A stretch of DNA of 54,835 bases from Nitrincola tibetensis (GCF_003284585.1 NZ_QKRX01000019.1:1-54835), one strand, 5' to 3'. Counted from the first letter of the stretch, positions 30,494-38,575 are shown. The notes: generated by a model from the letters alone, not told the origin. Numbers and translations: made by a program.

Positions 30494-31342
30494 TTACTTC
30501 TCTGTTTCCGTCAGGCCTTTCACAAAAAGACGCTGCATAAATAAAATCACTAAAATGGGTGGGAGGGCGGCTAAAACCACCGTCGCCATGACGAGATGCC
30601 ACAAGGGTTCTGCATCGGCACCTGTCACCATGCGTTGTATGCCCATCACGATGGTGTAGTACTCAGGATCGGTGGTGATCAAAAGTGGCCAGAGGTACTG
30701 GTTCCAGCCGTAAATAAACATGATGACAAACAATGCAGCGATATTGGTGATCGATAGGGGTAGCAAAATATCTTTAAAAAACTTCATAGGACCTGCGCCA
30801 TCAACGCGTGCAGCCTCTAACATCTCTTCTGGAATCGTCATGAAAAACTGCCGGAACAAGAAGGTGGCCGTAGCCGATGCAATGAGCGGGATGGATAAGC
30901 CTGCAAAACTATTGAGCATGCCTAGATCCGCAACCACCTGAAACGTCGGTACGATTCTGACTTCGACAGGTAGCATAAGGGTTAAGAAAATGACCCAAAA
31001 AAAGAACATGCGAAATGGAAAACGAAAATACACAATTGCAAATGCAGACAACAAGGATACCAGCAGTTTGCCAATCGTGATGGTCATGGCCATTACGAAA
31101 CTGTTCCAGAGCATCGTATGAAGAGGAGGCGTTCCTGCACGTGAACGGCCTTCAAATAAGACTTGTTTGTAGTTTTCAAGTCCTTGAGAGCCTGGCAATA
31201 AGGGGAGGGTGCCACTTAAAAAAGTGCCCGCTTCATGTGTCGATGCGATCACCGCTAAGTAAACAGGAAACACCACCAGTGCAACCCCTAGGATAAGGAT
31301 GCAATGTGTCACGAAGCGTGACCAAGAATTGTTTTCAACCAT
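30494..31342 (-). CDS. ugpE: Glycerol-3-phosphate ABC transporter permease UgpE
   Basis: Second inner-membrane subunit of the importer. It has 282 residues with six predicted membrane helices and the EAA loop that contacts the ATPase (EEMLEAARVDGAGPMKFF). It has the MalG-type layout and lies in order between ugpA (8-bp gap) and ugpC (3-bp gap). Confidence 0.92.
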   Translation of the reverse strand: MVENNSWSRFVTHCILILGVALVVFPVYLAVIASTHEAGTFLSGTLPLLPGSQGLENYKQVLFEGRSRAGTPPLHTMLWNSFVMAMTITIGKLLVSLLSAFAIVYFRFPFRMFFFWVIFLTLMLPVEVRIVPTFQVVADLGMLNSFAGLSIPLIASATATFLFRQFFMTIPEEMLEAARVDGAGPMKFFKDILLPLSITNIAALFVIMFIYGWNQYLWPLLITTDPEYYTIVMGIQRMVTGADAEPLWHLVMATVVLAALPPILVILFMQRLFVKGLTETEK

Positions 31343-31350
31343 AAGGATGC

Positions 31351-32235
31351 CTAGTAATTAACTTTACGTTCGATGTAACGAAATTGAATCACGGTTAACA
31401 GCACGACGATGGCCATTAAAATGACGGACTGAGCTGCTGATGAACCTAAATTCATGCCAATAAACCCGTCTCTAAACACCTTATAAACAAGAATATTGGT
31501 TGCTTGAGCAGGCCCACCTTCGGTTGTTGCATGGATAACACCAAAGGTATCGAACATTGCATACACCACATTGACGACCAATAAAAAGAAGGTGACAGGA
31601 GACAGAAGGGGAAACACGATCGTCCAAAAACGTTTGAAGGGTTTTGCGCCATCAATGGCGGCCGCTTCAATTAACGATTGTGGAATAGACTGTAAGCCTG
31701 CTAAAAAGAATAAAAAATTGTACGAAATTTGCTTCCAAGCGGCGGCAATAATCACCAATAGCATTGCGTGATTGCCATTGGCACGGTGATTCCACTGATA
31801 GCCAAGCATGTCCAGTGCATAGGGTAAGATGCCAAGTGTGGGGTTAAAAATAAACCACCAGAGTATGCCTGCAATCGCAGGTGCCACTGCATAAGGCCAA
31901 ACCAGAAAGGTCGTGTAAACATCACGGCTGCGGATAAGCTTATTCACTAATACGGCAAAAAGCAGAGCAACGCTCATGGACAAGAGCGTGGTGCCCAGCG
32001 AAAACGTAAGCGTAACTTTGAGGGCTTGCAGATACTGATCATCGGCAAACAGGCGAGTAAAGTTATCAAACCAGACAAATTCTGTTTTAAAGCCAAACAC
32101 GTCTTGACGAAGTAATGACTGATAGAGAGCCTGAGAAGCAGGCCAGACAAAGAAAATGAGCGTTACAATCACCTGGGGTGCCAAGAGTAAATACGGCAGA
32201 TAGCGGTGATTAAACGTCATGCGTTTCGTTTGCAT
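31351..32235 (-). CDS. ugpA: Glycerol-3-phosphate ABC transporter permease UgpA
   Basis: First inner-membrane subunit of the importer. It has 294 residues with six predicted membrane helices, the typical N-terminus [19 protein letters not shown], and the EAA loop ([18 protein letters not shown]). It follows ugpB after a 69-bp gap that holds a hairpin, likely keeping permease levels below those of the binding protein. Confidence 0.92.
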   Translation of the reverse strand: MQTKRMTFNHRYLPYLLLAPQVIVTLIFFVWPASQALYQSLLRQDVFGFKTEFVWFDNFTRLFADDQYLQALKVTLTFSLGTTLLSMSVALLFAVLVNKLIRSRDVYTTFLVWPYAVAPAIAGILWWFIFNPTLGILPYALDMLGYQWNHRANGNHAMLLVIIAAAWKQISYNFLFFLAGLQSIPQSLIEAAAIDGAKPFKRFWTIVFPLLSPVTFFLLVVNVVYAMFDTFGVIHATTEGGPAQATNILVYKVFRDGFIGMNLGSSAAQSVILMAIVVLLTVIQFRYIERKVNY

Positions 32236-32255
32236 CGTTGAGTGATCCTGGAGCT

Positions 32256-32285
32256 AAAAAAGACCCCCGTGCGATGCAACGGGGG
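32256..32285 (-). terminator. Hairpin with T run between ugpB and ugpA
   Basis: Read on the minus strand, a 7-bp GC-rich stem (CCCCCGT, loop of 8, ACGGGGG) is followed by TCTTTTTT. It would stop a share of transcripts after ugpB, a common way to make more binding protein than permease, and could also protect the ugpB mRNA 3' end. Confidence 0.75.
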
Positions 32286-32304
32286 TTGAATGAGAGGCGT
32301 TCGA

Positions 32305-33633
32305 TTAACGGTTAGCCGCTTCAAACTCACGCAGTAAGGCATTGCCACGTCGTACTGCAGAATCGGCCGCTGCTTGACCTGATTTTTGTCCAGTCATTAC
32401 GGCTTCCATTTCTTCAGAGATGATGTCGCGGATTTGCACAAAGTTACCGAAACGTAACCCCTTCGAGTTTTCAGTCGGTGGGTTTAATGTCATTTGTTTA
32501 ATCGAGGTATCAGCGCCAGGATTGGCGTCATAATAGCCCTGTGACTGAGTTAGATCATAAGAAGCCTGAGTGATGGGGAGGTAACCCGTGCTTTGGTGCC
32601 AATCCGCTTGAATCTCTGCTTGTGAGAGGTATTCAAAGAAGGCCGCAACGGCAGCATAGTCTTGCTCAGCATGGCCACGTAAAACCCATAGGGTTGCACC
32701 ACCTATGATACTGTTTTGGGGGGCACCCTCTACGTCATCGTAGTAAGGTTGAAAACCAAAACCGACATCAAACTTGGCATTAGCGAGTACACCTGAGCGA
32801 CTGGCTGATGAGCCAAAGAACATGGCACATTCACCTGAGTAGAATAAAGGTGCTGCATCAGGCCCAGGACCCGGGCCACCCCATTTGAATACACCCGCGT
32901 CTTGCCATGTTTTCAAATTATCCCAGTGACGGGCGACCTCTGGATTATTGAAGGTAAATTCTGTATTAAACCCTTCAAAACCATTTGCCTGAGTGCCTAA
33001 AGGTAAATTGTGCCAGGCACTGAAGTTTTCCAGCATGACCCAGCTTGGCCAAGAGGTCGTGAATCCGCAGTTACTTGCACCTGTCTCACGCAGTTTTTCT
33101 GACGCGCTGACCATCTCGGCCCAAGTGCTGGGTGGGTTATCACTATCCAACCCGGCTTTGGCAAAGGCGTCTTTGTTGTAATACATGATGGGGGTGGAAG
33201 AGTTGAACGGGAAAGAGAGCATGTTACCATTTGGGTCTGTGTAGTAACCCACGACGCTTGGAAGGTAGGCGTCTTTATCAAACGTTTTATCGTGATCGGC
33301 CATCAACTGGTAAATCGGATAAATTGCGCCGTCTGCCGCCATCATAGTGCCTGTGCCCACTTCGAACACCTGAACGATATGTGGATGTTGGCGGGCACGG
33401 AAAGCCGCAATAGCGCCTGTCATGGTTTCAGTGTAAGTGCCACGAAAACTTGGAATCACTTCGAACTCATCTTGGCTGGCATTAAAGCTTTTAGCAACAT
33501 CTTCAAGTTTTTCGCCAAGTTCACCGCCCATGGCATGCCACCAGTTGACTGACGTTTTTGCCTGAGCGGTACCCGCGGCCAAAGACACACTGAGCACTAG
33601 GGTGCTGAGCGCAAAGGTTTTGATTGAACGCAT
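32305..33633 (-). CDS. ugpB: Glycerol-3-phosphate periplasmic binding protein
   Basis: Periplasmic binding protein that captures sn-glycerol-3-phosphate or glycerophosphodiesters. It has 442 residues with a clear signal peptide (cleavage probably after AQA at residues 23-25) and the UgpB-like start of the mature protein (VNWWHAMGGELGEKLEDVAKSFNASQ). The middle carries the YYNKDAFAKAGLD segment typical of this family. It is the promoter-proximal gene of the operon, with a strong GGAGAG-type ribosome binding site. Confidence 0.93.
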   Translation of the reverse strand: MRSIKTFALSTLVLSVSLAAGTAQAKTSVNWWHAMGGELGEKLEDVAKSFNASQDEFEVIPSFRGTYTETMTGAIAAFRARQHPHIVQVFEVGTGTMMAADGAIYPIYQLMADHDKTFDKDAYLPSVVGYYTDPNGNMLSFPFNSSTPIMYYNKDAFAKAGLDSDNPPSTWAEMVSASEKLRETGASNCGFTTSWPSWVMLENFSAWHNLPLGTQANGFEGFNTEFTFNNPEVARHWDNLKTWQDAGVFKWGGPGPGPDAAPLFYSGECAMFFGSSASRSGVLANAKFDVGFGFQPYYDDVEGAPQNSIIGGATLWVLRGHAEQDYAAVAAFFEYLSQAEIQADWHQSTGYLPITQASYDLTQSQGYYDANPGADTSIKQMTLNPPTENSKGLRFGNFVQIRDIISEEMEAVMTGQKSGQAAADSAVRRGNALLREFEAANR

Positions 33634-33752
33634 GTTTCTCTCCTGACTTGCACTGGTTATCTGGGGGATCTTGTTATGATTGGGCCCAGTTTTTTAAAGT
33701 GATTTAAAGTCAGCAGACATTAGTGATTGATTATTAAAGGATCATTACATTT

Positions 33753-33772
33753 ATGTGATGGTTTTGTGATGG
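33753..33772 (-). promoter_or_regulatory. ugpB: Possible Pho box upstream of ugpB
   Basis: On the minus strand the heptamer CATCACA occurs twice, separated by four bases, giving the 11-bp period of PhoB boxes. It matches the CTGTCAC-type half-site imperfectly. A TGTAAT hexamer lies about ten bases downstream as a possible -10. Phosphate control of ugp is known in E. coli; here it is inferred. Confidence 0.4.
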
Positions 33773-33807
33773 CAGTGCATTCAATAAACGGAGAGGGTTT
33801 CGGGCGA

Positions 33808-35085
33808 TTAGACCACCCAAGGAATGTCTTCCCAGCGTGTGGTATAGCTGGGGGATAGTTTTTGGCGCTTCATTGACCAATCTTTACGCATTCCTTGGCT
33901 TGCAATATACAAGCGTCCTGCTGAGCTGTGGTTAACTTGATCGAGCAGTTTCATTAGGGTTTGGGAGTTGGCATGTGGGGTTGCTGGGTCGAATAAACTG
34001 GGTTGATAGACGCCGGGTTCATAGAAGTCCGAGAGCATTACGCCTGCTTTCATGAAGCGGTGGCCGTCTTGCCATATCTGCTGTAATAAATTATGTGAAG
34101 CTTTGATTAGCTCACGGGTATCATCGGTGGGAATAGTCATTTCAAGACTGCGTGATGGGGCGTAGCGAGGTTGCAATGGATTGAAAGGGTTGGTGCGCAT
34201 AAACACGGTGATCATTTTGGCATAACGCTGTTCTTTACGTAGTTTTTCAGCGGCACGTGCTGTGTAGTCTGAAATTGCTTCTCTCATTACAGAGAGTTCA
34301 TGAATACGCTGGCTAAATGAGCGGCTGAAAACAATTTGTTGCTTAGTTGGCGTAATACTTTCTAAAGGCAAGCAAGACTCGCCATTTAGTTCTCGAACGA
34401 TGCGTTCCACAACCACTGAATAGTGTTTTCGAATATAGTGAGTGTTTGCGTTTGCGAGATCCAACGCTGTAAGAATACCTTCGCTTTCCATACGTTGAGT
34501 CAGTTTTCGGCCAATTCCCCATACCTCACCGACGGGCACTAAGGCCATGAGCTTGCGTTGTCTTTCTCGGGCCGTGAGATCGACGACGCCTTGTGTTTTT
34601 GAGTAGTGCTTGGCGGCATGATTGGCAAGCTTAGCCAGCGTTTTTGTTGGGGCGATGCCTACACAGACGATGATTTTTGTCCACTGTTTGAGAGTGTGTC
34701 TCAGTGTTAAGCCAAAGTCGAAGAGAGATGTGAGATTGTCAATGCCTGTTAGATCAAGGAAGGCTTCGTCAATCGAATACACTTCAACAGTTGGGGCCAG
34801 GGTTTCCAAGGTCGACATGACACGCGAAGATAGGTCGGCATAGAGCGCGTAGTTGCTAGAAAAAGTAGCGACTTGGTAGCGGTTGACGAGGTCTTTAATT
34901 TGATAAAAGGGTACGCCCATTTTAATGCCAAGCTGCTTTGCTTCTTGTGAGCGTGCGACTACACAGCCGTCATTATTGGAGAGAACGATTAAGGGTTTAT
35001 CTTTTAGGTCGGGTCGAAAGAGTGTTTCACAGCTGGCAAAAAAATTGTTGCAGTCAACGAGAGCAAAGATAGGTTTTTTAGACAT
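33808..35085 (-). CDS. umuC: DNA polymerase V catalytic subunit UmuC
   Basis: Y-family error-prone polymerase for translesion synthesis after DNA damage. It has 425 residues, the normal UmuC length. The catalytic palm has the first metal-binding Asp in LVDCNNFFASCE and the SIDEAFLDLTG motif; the helix-hairpin-helix and little-finger domains follow. A C-terminal UmuC-type region ends in SLFDPA...LYIASQG. It lies 6 bp after umuD in the SOS-controlled operon. Confidence 0.95.
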   Translation of the reverse strand: MSKKPIFALVDCNNFFASCETLFRPDLKDKPLIVLSNNDGCVVARSQEAKQLGIKMGVPFYQIKDLVNRYQVATFSSNYALYADLSSRVMSTLETLAPTVEVYSIDEAFLDLTGIDNLTSLFDFGLTLRHTLKQWTKIIVCVGIAPTKTLAKLANHAAKHYSKTQGVVDLTARERQRKLMALVPVGEVWGIGRKLTQRMESEGILTALDLANANTHYIRKHYSVVVERIVRELNGESCLPLESITPTKQQIVFSRSFSQRIHELSVMREAISDYTARAAEKLRKEQRYAKMITVFMRTNPFNPLQPRYAPSRSLEMTIPTDDTRELIKASHNLLQQIWQDGHRFMKAGVMLSDFYEPGVYQPSLFDPATPHANSQTLMKLLDQVNHSSAGRLYIASQGMRKDWSMKRQKLSPSYTTRWEDIPWVV

Positions 35086-35091
35086 CTGGCT

Positions 35092-35592
35092 TTATTCATC
35101 AGTGAGTGAAGGGGGATGCGTTTTGAGGGTTTGTTGTTTGTGTGAGGCCGTGGCACTGGATCGAGTGATTTTGCGAATGATGTTGGTCACGATGCCAAAA
35201 ATCTCAAATTGATGTGATTCGTTGATTTCAATAGGGGAATAAGCGGGGTTGCAGGGAACGAGTTTAGGCTTCGGATATTGTTCGAATTGTTTGACAGTCA
35301 TTTCACCATCTAATGACGCGACGACGATGTCTTTGTGTTTGACTTCGAGTGAGCAGTCAACGATGAGGATGTCCATGGGGTAAATGCCTGCGTCGATCAT
35401 AGAGTCACCTTGAACGCGAACAAAAAAAGTGGCGCTAGGGTGTTGTATACAGAGTTGGTTTAGGTCGAGCGTGTGTTCTACGTAGCCGTGTGCTGGAGAG
35501 GGAAATCCGGCTGATACGCGTTCTAGGAATAGCGGTATTTTCAGCTGGCTGGTTTGTTGTTCTTGGCATGGGTTTAGGGTGGTAGCGTTCAT
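35092..35592 (-). CDS. umuD: UmuD: self-cleaving subunit of DNA polymerase V
   Basis: LexA-like serine peptidase that trims itself on RecA filaments to give UmuD', the active partner of UmuC. The start at 35592 (MNATTLNPC) follows GAGGAAGGG; longer upstream starts would run through the LexA box. The cleavage site reads AG within SAGFPSPA (Ala-Gly, versus Cys-Gly in E. coli). The catalytic Ser is in VQGDSMIDAG and the Lys in GEMTVKQF. At 166 residues it is about 25 longer than E. coli UmuD, with a polar C-terminal tail after residue 140. Confidence 0.93.
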   Translation of the reverse strand: MNATTLNPCQEQQTSQLKIPLFLERVSAGFPSPAHGYVEHTLDLNQLCIQHPSATFFVRVQGDSMIDAGIYPMDILIVDCSLEVKHKDIVVASLDGEMTVKQFEQYPKPKLVPCNPAYSPIEINESHQFEIFGIVTNIIRKITRSSATASHKQQTLKTHPPSLTDE

Positions 35593-35606
35593 TTCCCTTC
35601 CTCTTT

Positions 35607-35626
35607 TACTGTTTATATATACAGTA
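35607..35626 (-). promoter_or_regulatory. umuD: LexA (SOS) box of umuDC
   Basis: The 20-mer TACTGTTTATATATACAGTA differs at one position from the E. coli consensus TACTGTATATATATACAGTA. It lies 15 bp upstream of the umuD start codon and overlaps the predicted promoter, as expected for tight SOS repression. Confidence 0.93.
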
Positions 35627-35651
35627 TCGCGGATTGTGTGAGGGTTGACAA
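35623..35651 (-). promoter_or_regulatory. umuD: Sigma-70 promoter of umuDC
   Basis: On the minus strand TTGTCA (35646-35651) and GATACT (35623-35628) are separated by 17 bp. The -10 overlaps the LexA box, so bound LexA would block the polymerase. Confidence 0.65.
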
Positions 35652-35873
35652 GGGGGTTTTTACGGTTGATAGAGGCGTTGAGCGGGCGATAGTTATGCAC
35701 AGTAGCTGTGAATAAGTGTGTGGGTTTGAGGTGTACTTGTGCTTAGGCCATATGTGGGGCGTGGGTTTGGTGGGGGTGGTTGTTCTTTGAGCAGGTGGAT
35801 TGGTAGGTCGTTTTTTATGGGGAAAGTATTCGCTATGGGTAGAATAATCGTTATTGGTAGGGTGCGCGTGATA
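35652..35873. other. Gene-free stretch between umuD promoter and the first repeat element
   Basis: G/T-rich on the plus strand with short overlapping open frames on the minus strand that lack ribosome binding sites and protein-like composition. I see no gene here. It marks the left boundary of the accessory island. Confidence 0.5.
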
Positions 35874-35979
35874 GGTACTCTGCCCACCTCTCTCAGAGAG
35901 CCGCCGTAAATACGTCCGTGTAGGCTTGAATGCTGCATCCATGCGGCATGCACTCTCTGAAAGTGATGGGTAGAGTGCC
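35874..35979 (+). repeat. 106-bp imperfect inverted-repeat element, copy 1
   Basis: The ends form a 27-bp imperfect inverted repeat: GGTACTCTGCCCACC...CAGAGAG on the left against GGCACTCTACCCATC...CAGAGAG on the opposite strand at the right (5 mismatches). Inside lies a near-palindrome around GCATCCATGCGGCATGC. It can fold as a long stem with an inner stem-loop. Full copies of exactly 106 bp recur at 37827 and 39323. Confidence 0.88.
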
Positions 35980-36087
35980 TTTCGGAGTGTTGTGGTGTAC
36001 TAAGGTTTTTAAAATCGTTAAGGTTAGGAGTTCAAACTGAGTGAGTTGGGTTTGCAGCTTTAAAGGATAAATAACTTAAGGATCAGG
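35980..36087 (+). repeat. Conserved leader downstream of the 106-bp element, copy 1
   Basis: A segment with GTGTTGTGG..GTACT, TTAAAAxxxTTAAxGTT, GAGTTGGGTTT and AAAGGATAA leads to the Rpn gene. Related leaders occur at 37933-38045 before the truncated Rpn gene and at 38487-38561 before the HEPN/MNT genes. Confidence 0.75.
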
Positions 36088-37020
36088 ATGATCATCATGC
36101 AAAAATTCGATTTGTTAGACCCCCGTAATGACTATGTGTTTAAACGCATTTTTGCTGAAGCGCCGGATTTGTTGGTGCATTTGATTAATGATGTGCGGCC
36201 AGATTTGCCGAGTATTACATCGGTAGAGGTGTTAAATCCAAGCATTAATCCTGCTGAGTTGACAGGCAAATACATCATTCTCGATGTGCTGGCGCAGGAT
36301 GCTGAGAATAACCGCTATAATATTGAGATGCAGGTACGCCGTTACAATGCGTGGGGTAAGCGCAGTGCGTATTATTTGGCGCGGATGTTGAGTGAGCAGT
36401 TGGATGCGGGGATGGATTATGCCAAGCTGCAAGCCGCGGTTGGAATACATCTTCTGGATTTTGATTTATTTATAGACAATGAGACTCAGCAACAACAGGC
36501 CGTTTGGCGTTTTGAAATGCGGGATGAAAAGCAGCCGGATGTGCGCATAGGGAACGAATTGCAGGTCAATTTGATCGAACTGAAAAAGGCGGATCGATTA
36601 GAGTTGAGCTCGGGGTCTTTGAGGTTTTGGATTGAGTTTCTGGAGCATTGGCAGAGTCTGGTTCAGATGGTGGATATACCTTATGAGCCAGTGAGAAAGG
36701 CAATGGAGCGATTAAAGATGATTAGTGCAGATGAAGAAGAGCGTCGGTTGGCATTTGTGCGTCAGCGAGCGATGCATGATGAGGCGACCTTGTTGAAAGA
36801 AGCGAGAGAGGGTGGTTTTGAGCAGGGCATTCAAAAAGGTATAGAGCAGGGAATTGAAAAAGGCATTGCACAAGGCGTTGAAAAAGGTCGCCAAGTCCAA
36901 ATGCGTGAAACGGCTCTAAACTTAATATCAATGAATGTTTTTACGGATGCACAGATTGCGCAAGCGTCGGGTTTGTGTGTCGACCAAGTTGAACAGCTGA
37001 GGCTTAAGGCTAACCACTGA
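36088..37020 (+). CDS. Rpn-family recombination-promoting nuclease / putative transposase (PD-(D/E)XK)
   Basis: A 310-residue member of the Rpn/transposase_31 family, DNA nucleases linked to RecA-independent recombination and to phage defence. The N-terminus has the family hallmark LDPRNDYVFKRIFAE; the active-site core has LDVLAQD and, 17 residues later, IEMQ. The C-terminal part carries short repeats of the type GIEKGIAQGVEKG and a small terminal helical domain (AQIAQASGLCVDQVEQL). AAGGA lies five bases before the ATG at 36088; Met4 at 36097 is an alternative. Flanked by 106-bp elements. Confidence 0.87.
   Translation: MIIMQKFDLLDPRNDYVFKRIFAEAPDLLVHLINDVRPDLPSITSVEVLNPSINPAELTGKYIILDVLAQDAENNRYNIEMQVRRYNAWGKRSAYYLARMLSEQLDAGMDYAKLQAAVGIHLLDFDLFIDNETQQQQAVWRFEMRDEKQPDVRIGNELQVNLIELKKADRLELSSGSLRFWIEFLEHWQSLVQMVDIPYEPVRKAMERLKMISADEEERRLAFVRQRAMHDEATLLKEAREGGFEQGIQKGIEQGIEKGIAQGVEKGRQVQMRETALNLISMNVFTDAQIAQASGLCVDQVEQLRLKANH
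36718..37020 (+). other. Possible intragenic start producing the C-terminal 100 residues of Rpn
   Basis: An in-frame ATG at 36718 is preceded by GGAG nine bases upstream. Its product would lack the nuclease core and keep the repeat region and terminal domain. Intragenic C-terminal antitoxin forms have been reported for Rpn proteins, so this may be one; the evidence here is only the ribosome binding site and position. Confidence 0.4.
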
Positions 37021-37057
37021 GTTTTTGCTTGAGTGAGAAGTCGGGTTGTTTGGTTTA

Positions 37058-37098
37058 AGTACTCTGCCCACCTCTCTCAGAGAGTTGCCGTAAATACC
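37058..37098 (+). repeat. Truncated 106-bp element, copy 2 (left 41 bp only)
   Basis: The left arm (GTACTCTGCCCACC onwards through CCGTAAATACC) matches copy 1, then similarity stops. It lies between the Rpn gene and hicA. Confidence 0.8.
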
Positions 37099-37122
37099 TC
37101 TATACGACATTTAAGTCTATTA

Positions 37123-37161
37123 TTGCTTACTTATTTGTTTGCAACTATAATTAGTCGCAAA
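37123..37161 (+). promoter_or_regulatory. hicAB promoter with overlapping palindromic operator
   Basis: TTGCTT (37123-37128) and TATAAT (37146-37151) are spaced by 17 bp. A 24-bp palindrome at 37138-37161 (half TTTGCAACTA, centre TAAT, half TAGTCGCAAA; one mismatched pair) covers the -10 box. It is the expected site for autorepression by the HicB ribbon-helix-helix domain. Confidence 0.7.
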
Positions 37162-37176
37162 TGGGAAGGGATTCCA

Positions 37177-37425
37177 ATGAATAAACGCAACAAACAGTTA
37201 TTTAAGCTGGGTAGTCATACCAATACTTTTCTTTGGAGAGATTTAGAAACGCTGATGTCTCAATTAGGGTATCAGCAACAAGAAATGGCTTGCTCCCGTG
37301 TGCGTTTTTATAATCCTGAGACGAGTCACATAGTGCACTTACATAGACCACACCCCGAGAATGTAATTAAAGGCGGTGCATTGAAAGCAGTGCGCGTGGC
37401 ACTGAAGCAGGAGGGCTACCTATGA
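37177..37425 (+). CDS. hicA: HicA-family toxin (mRNA interferase)
   Basis: Small RNA-binding toxin of a type II module. It has 82 residues from the ATG at 37177 with GGAAGGG upstream. The family features are present: a WRDLETLMSQLGY helix, a strand with aromatic and basic residues, and HLHRPHPEN followed by KGGALKAVRVALKQEGYL. The catalytic His of the double-stranded RNA-binding fold would be in the HRPHP segment or its equivalent. Its stop overlaps the hicB start by 4 bp. The open frame extends upstream to 37033 but that part covers the operator and is not coding. Confidence 0.88.
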   Translation: MNKRNKQLFKLGSHTNTFLWRDLETLMSQLGYQQQEMACSRVRFYNPETSHIVHLHRPHPENVIKGGALKAVRVALKQEGYL

Positions 37426-37772
37426 AACATCTGAGCTATAAGGGTTATCTAGGAACGATTGAACCCGATTTGGATAGCGGCATTCTGTTTGGAAAACTGG
37501 CCTTTATTCGTGATCTAGTCACCTATGAATCCTATGATCTAAAAGGACTAGAGCGTGAATTTCAGGCATCTGTTGATGGTTATTTGGCGGATTGTACTGA
37601 ACTGGGTAAAACACCTGATACGCCATGTAAAGGCTCGTTTAATGTCCGAATCGGGCCTGATCTTCATATGGCCGCAAGTGTTGTAGCGAGTCGTGAACAT
37701 ATCTCACTAAATGACCTAGCTCGTCGAGCGTTGAGTGAATACATTGCACATCACGCAAGTAACGAACACTAA
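37422..37772 (+). CDS. hicB: HicB-family antitoxin
   Basis: Antitoxin that binds and inhibits HicA and represses the operon. It has 116 residues: an N-terminal partial RNase-H-like domain (YKGYLGTIEPDLDSGILFGKLAFIRDLVTYES) and a C-terminal ribbon-helix-helix (FNVRIGPDLHMAASVVASREHISLNDLARRALSEYI). The HicB subfamily with the DLVTYE segment is normally found with HicA of this kind. Confidence 0.9.
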   Translation: MKHLSYKGYLGTIEPDLDSGILFGKLAFIRDLVTYESYDLKGLEREFQASVDGYLADCTELGKTPDTPCKGSFNVRIGPDLHMAASVVASREHISLNDLARRALSEYIAHHASNEH

Positions 37773-37826
37773 TGCTATTCAAGTTGGCGTTCTTGCTGTC
37801 GTGTTCGCTAGAGCGCTGTTGTTATA

Positions 37827-37932
37827 GGCACTCTACCCACCTCTTCCAGAGAGCCGCCGTGAATACGTCCGTGTAGGCTTGAATGCCGCATCCATGCGGC
37901 ATGCACTCTCTGAAAGTGATGGGCAGAGTGCT
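37827..37932 (+). repeat. 106-bp imperfect inverted-repeat element, copy 3
   Basis: Full-length copy with left arm GGCACTCTACCCACC and the inner palindrome ATGCCGCATCCATGCGGCAT. Same orientation as copies 1 and 4. Confidence 0.88.
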
Positions 37933-38045
37933 TTTCAGAGTGTTGTGGAGTACTTGGCTTTTTAAAAGCATTAAAGTTTAGGCAGCAAGTTAAGCTATTG
38001 AGTTGGGTTTACGGCTTTTAAAGGATAAGCAATATAAAGATCAGG

Positions 38046-38372
38046 ATGATCATCATGCAAAATTTCGATTTGTTAGACCCCCGTAATGACTATGTTTTTA
38101 AACGCATCTTTGCTGAAGCGCCGGATTTGTTGGTGCATTTGATTAATGATGTGCGGCCAGATTTGCCGAGTATTACATCGGTAGAAGTTTTAAATCCAAG
38201 CATTAATCCAGCTGAGTTGACAGGCAAATACATCATTCTCGATGTGCTGGCGCAGGATGCGGAGAATAACCGCTATAATATTGAGATGCAGGTACGCCGT
38301 TACAATGCATGGGGTAAGCGCAGCGCGTATTATTTGGCGCGGATGCACAGATTGCGCAAGCGTCGGGTTTGA
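38046..38372 (+). pseudogene. Internally deleted duplicate of the Rpn nuclease gene
   Basis: The first 98 residues are nearly identical to the intact Rpn gene at 36088. At 38340-38345 the sequence jumps from the CGGATG at position 36382 of the intact copy to the CGGATG at 36944, removing 562 bp. As 562 is not a multiple of three, the frame shifts and ends after 11 new residues (MHRLRKRRV). The nuclease core is retained up to ARM, but the C-terminal half is lost. The element and leader upstream were duplicated with it. Confidence 0.9.
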
Positions 38373-38575
38373 GTGTGTCAGAGGTTATGGTTTGCGAGAC
38401 GATAGTAAGCACTAATCTGACATGGAAACGTTTTATCTCTGGTAGATTAAGTCGAGGCATCGATTTGGTCATTCAGCTTTGTCTTGCAGAGTGTTGTGGT
38501 GTACTCAGCTTCTTAAAAGTATTAAAGTTAATTTTGTAAGTTCAGTGAGTCAGTTGGGTTTGAAATGGGAGTGTT
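38373..38575. other. Remnant downstream of the deleted Rpn gene and orphan leader
   Basis: The first bases match the 3' end of the intact Rpn gene out of frame, then diverge. Positions 38487-38561 match the leader found after the 106-bp elements (CAGAGTGTTGTGG, GTACTCAGCTT, TTAAAAGTATTAAAGTT, AGTTGGGTTT), but the hairpin element itself is missing. The segment leads directly into the HEPN gene. Confidence 0.7.

Noticed and set aside
35613-35953. Overlapping open frames of 86-109 codons on the minus strand upstream of umuD
   Set aside because: Low-complexity Thr/Pro/His-rich translations created by G/T-rich sequence; they run through the LexA box and the 106-bp element.
36088-37020. Rpn gene as an active insertion sequence
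   Set aside because: Rpn proteins are called putative transposases, but no target-site duplication or IS-type end flanks this gene; the 106-bp elements do not sit symmetrically around it.
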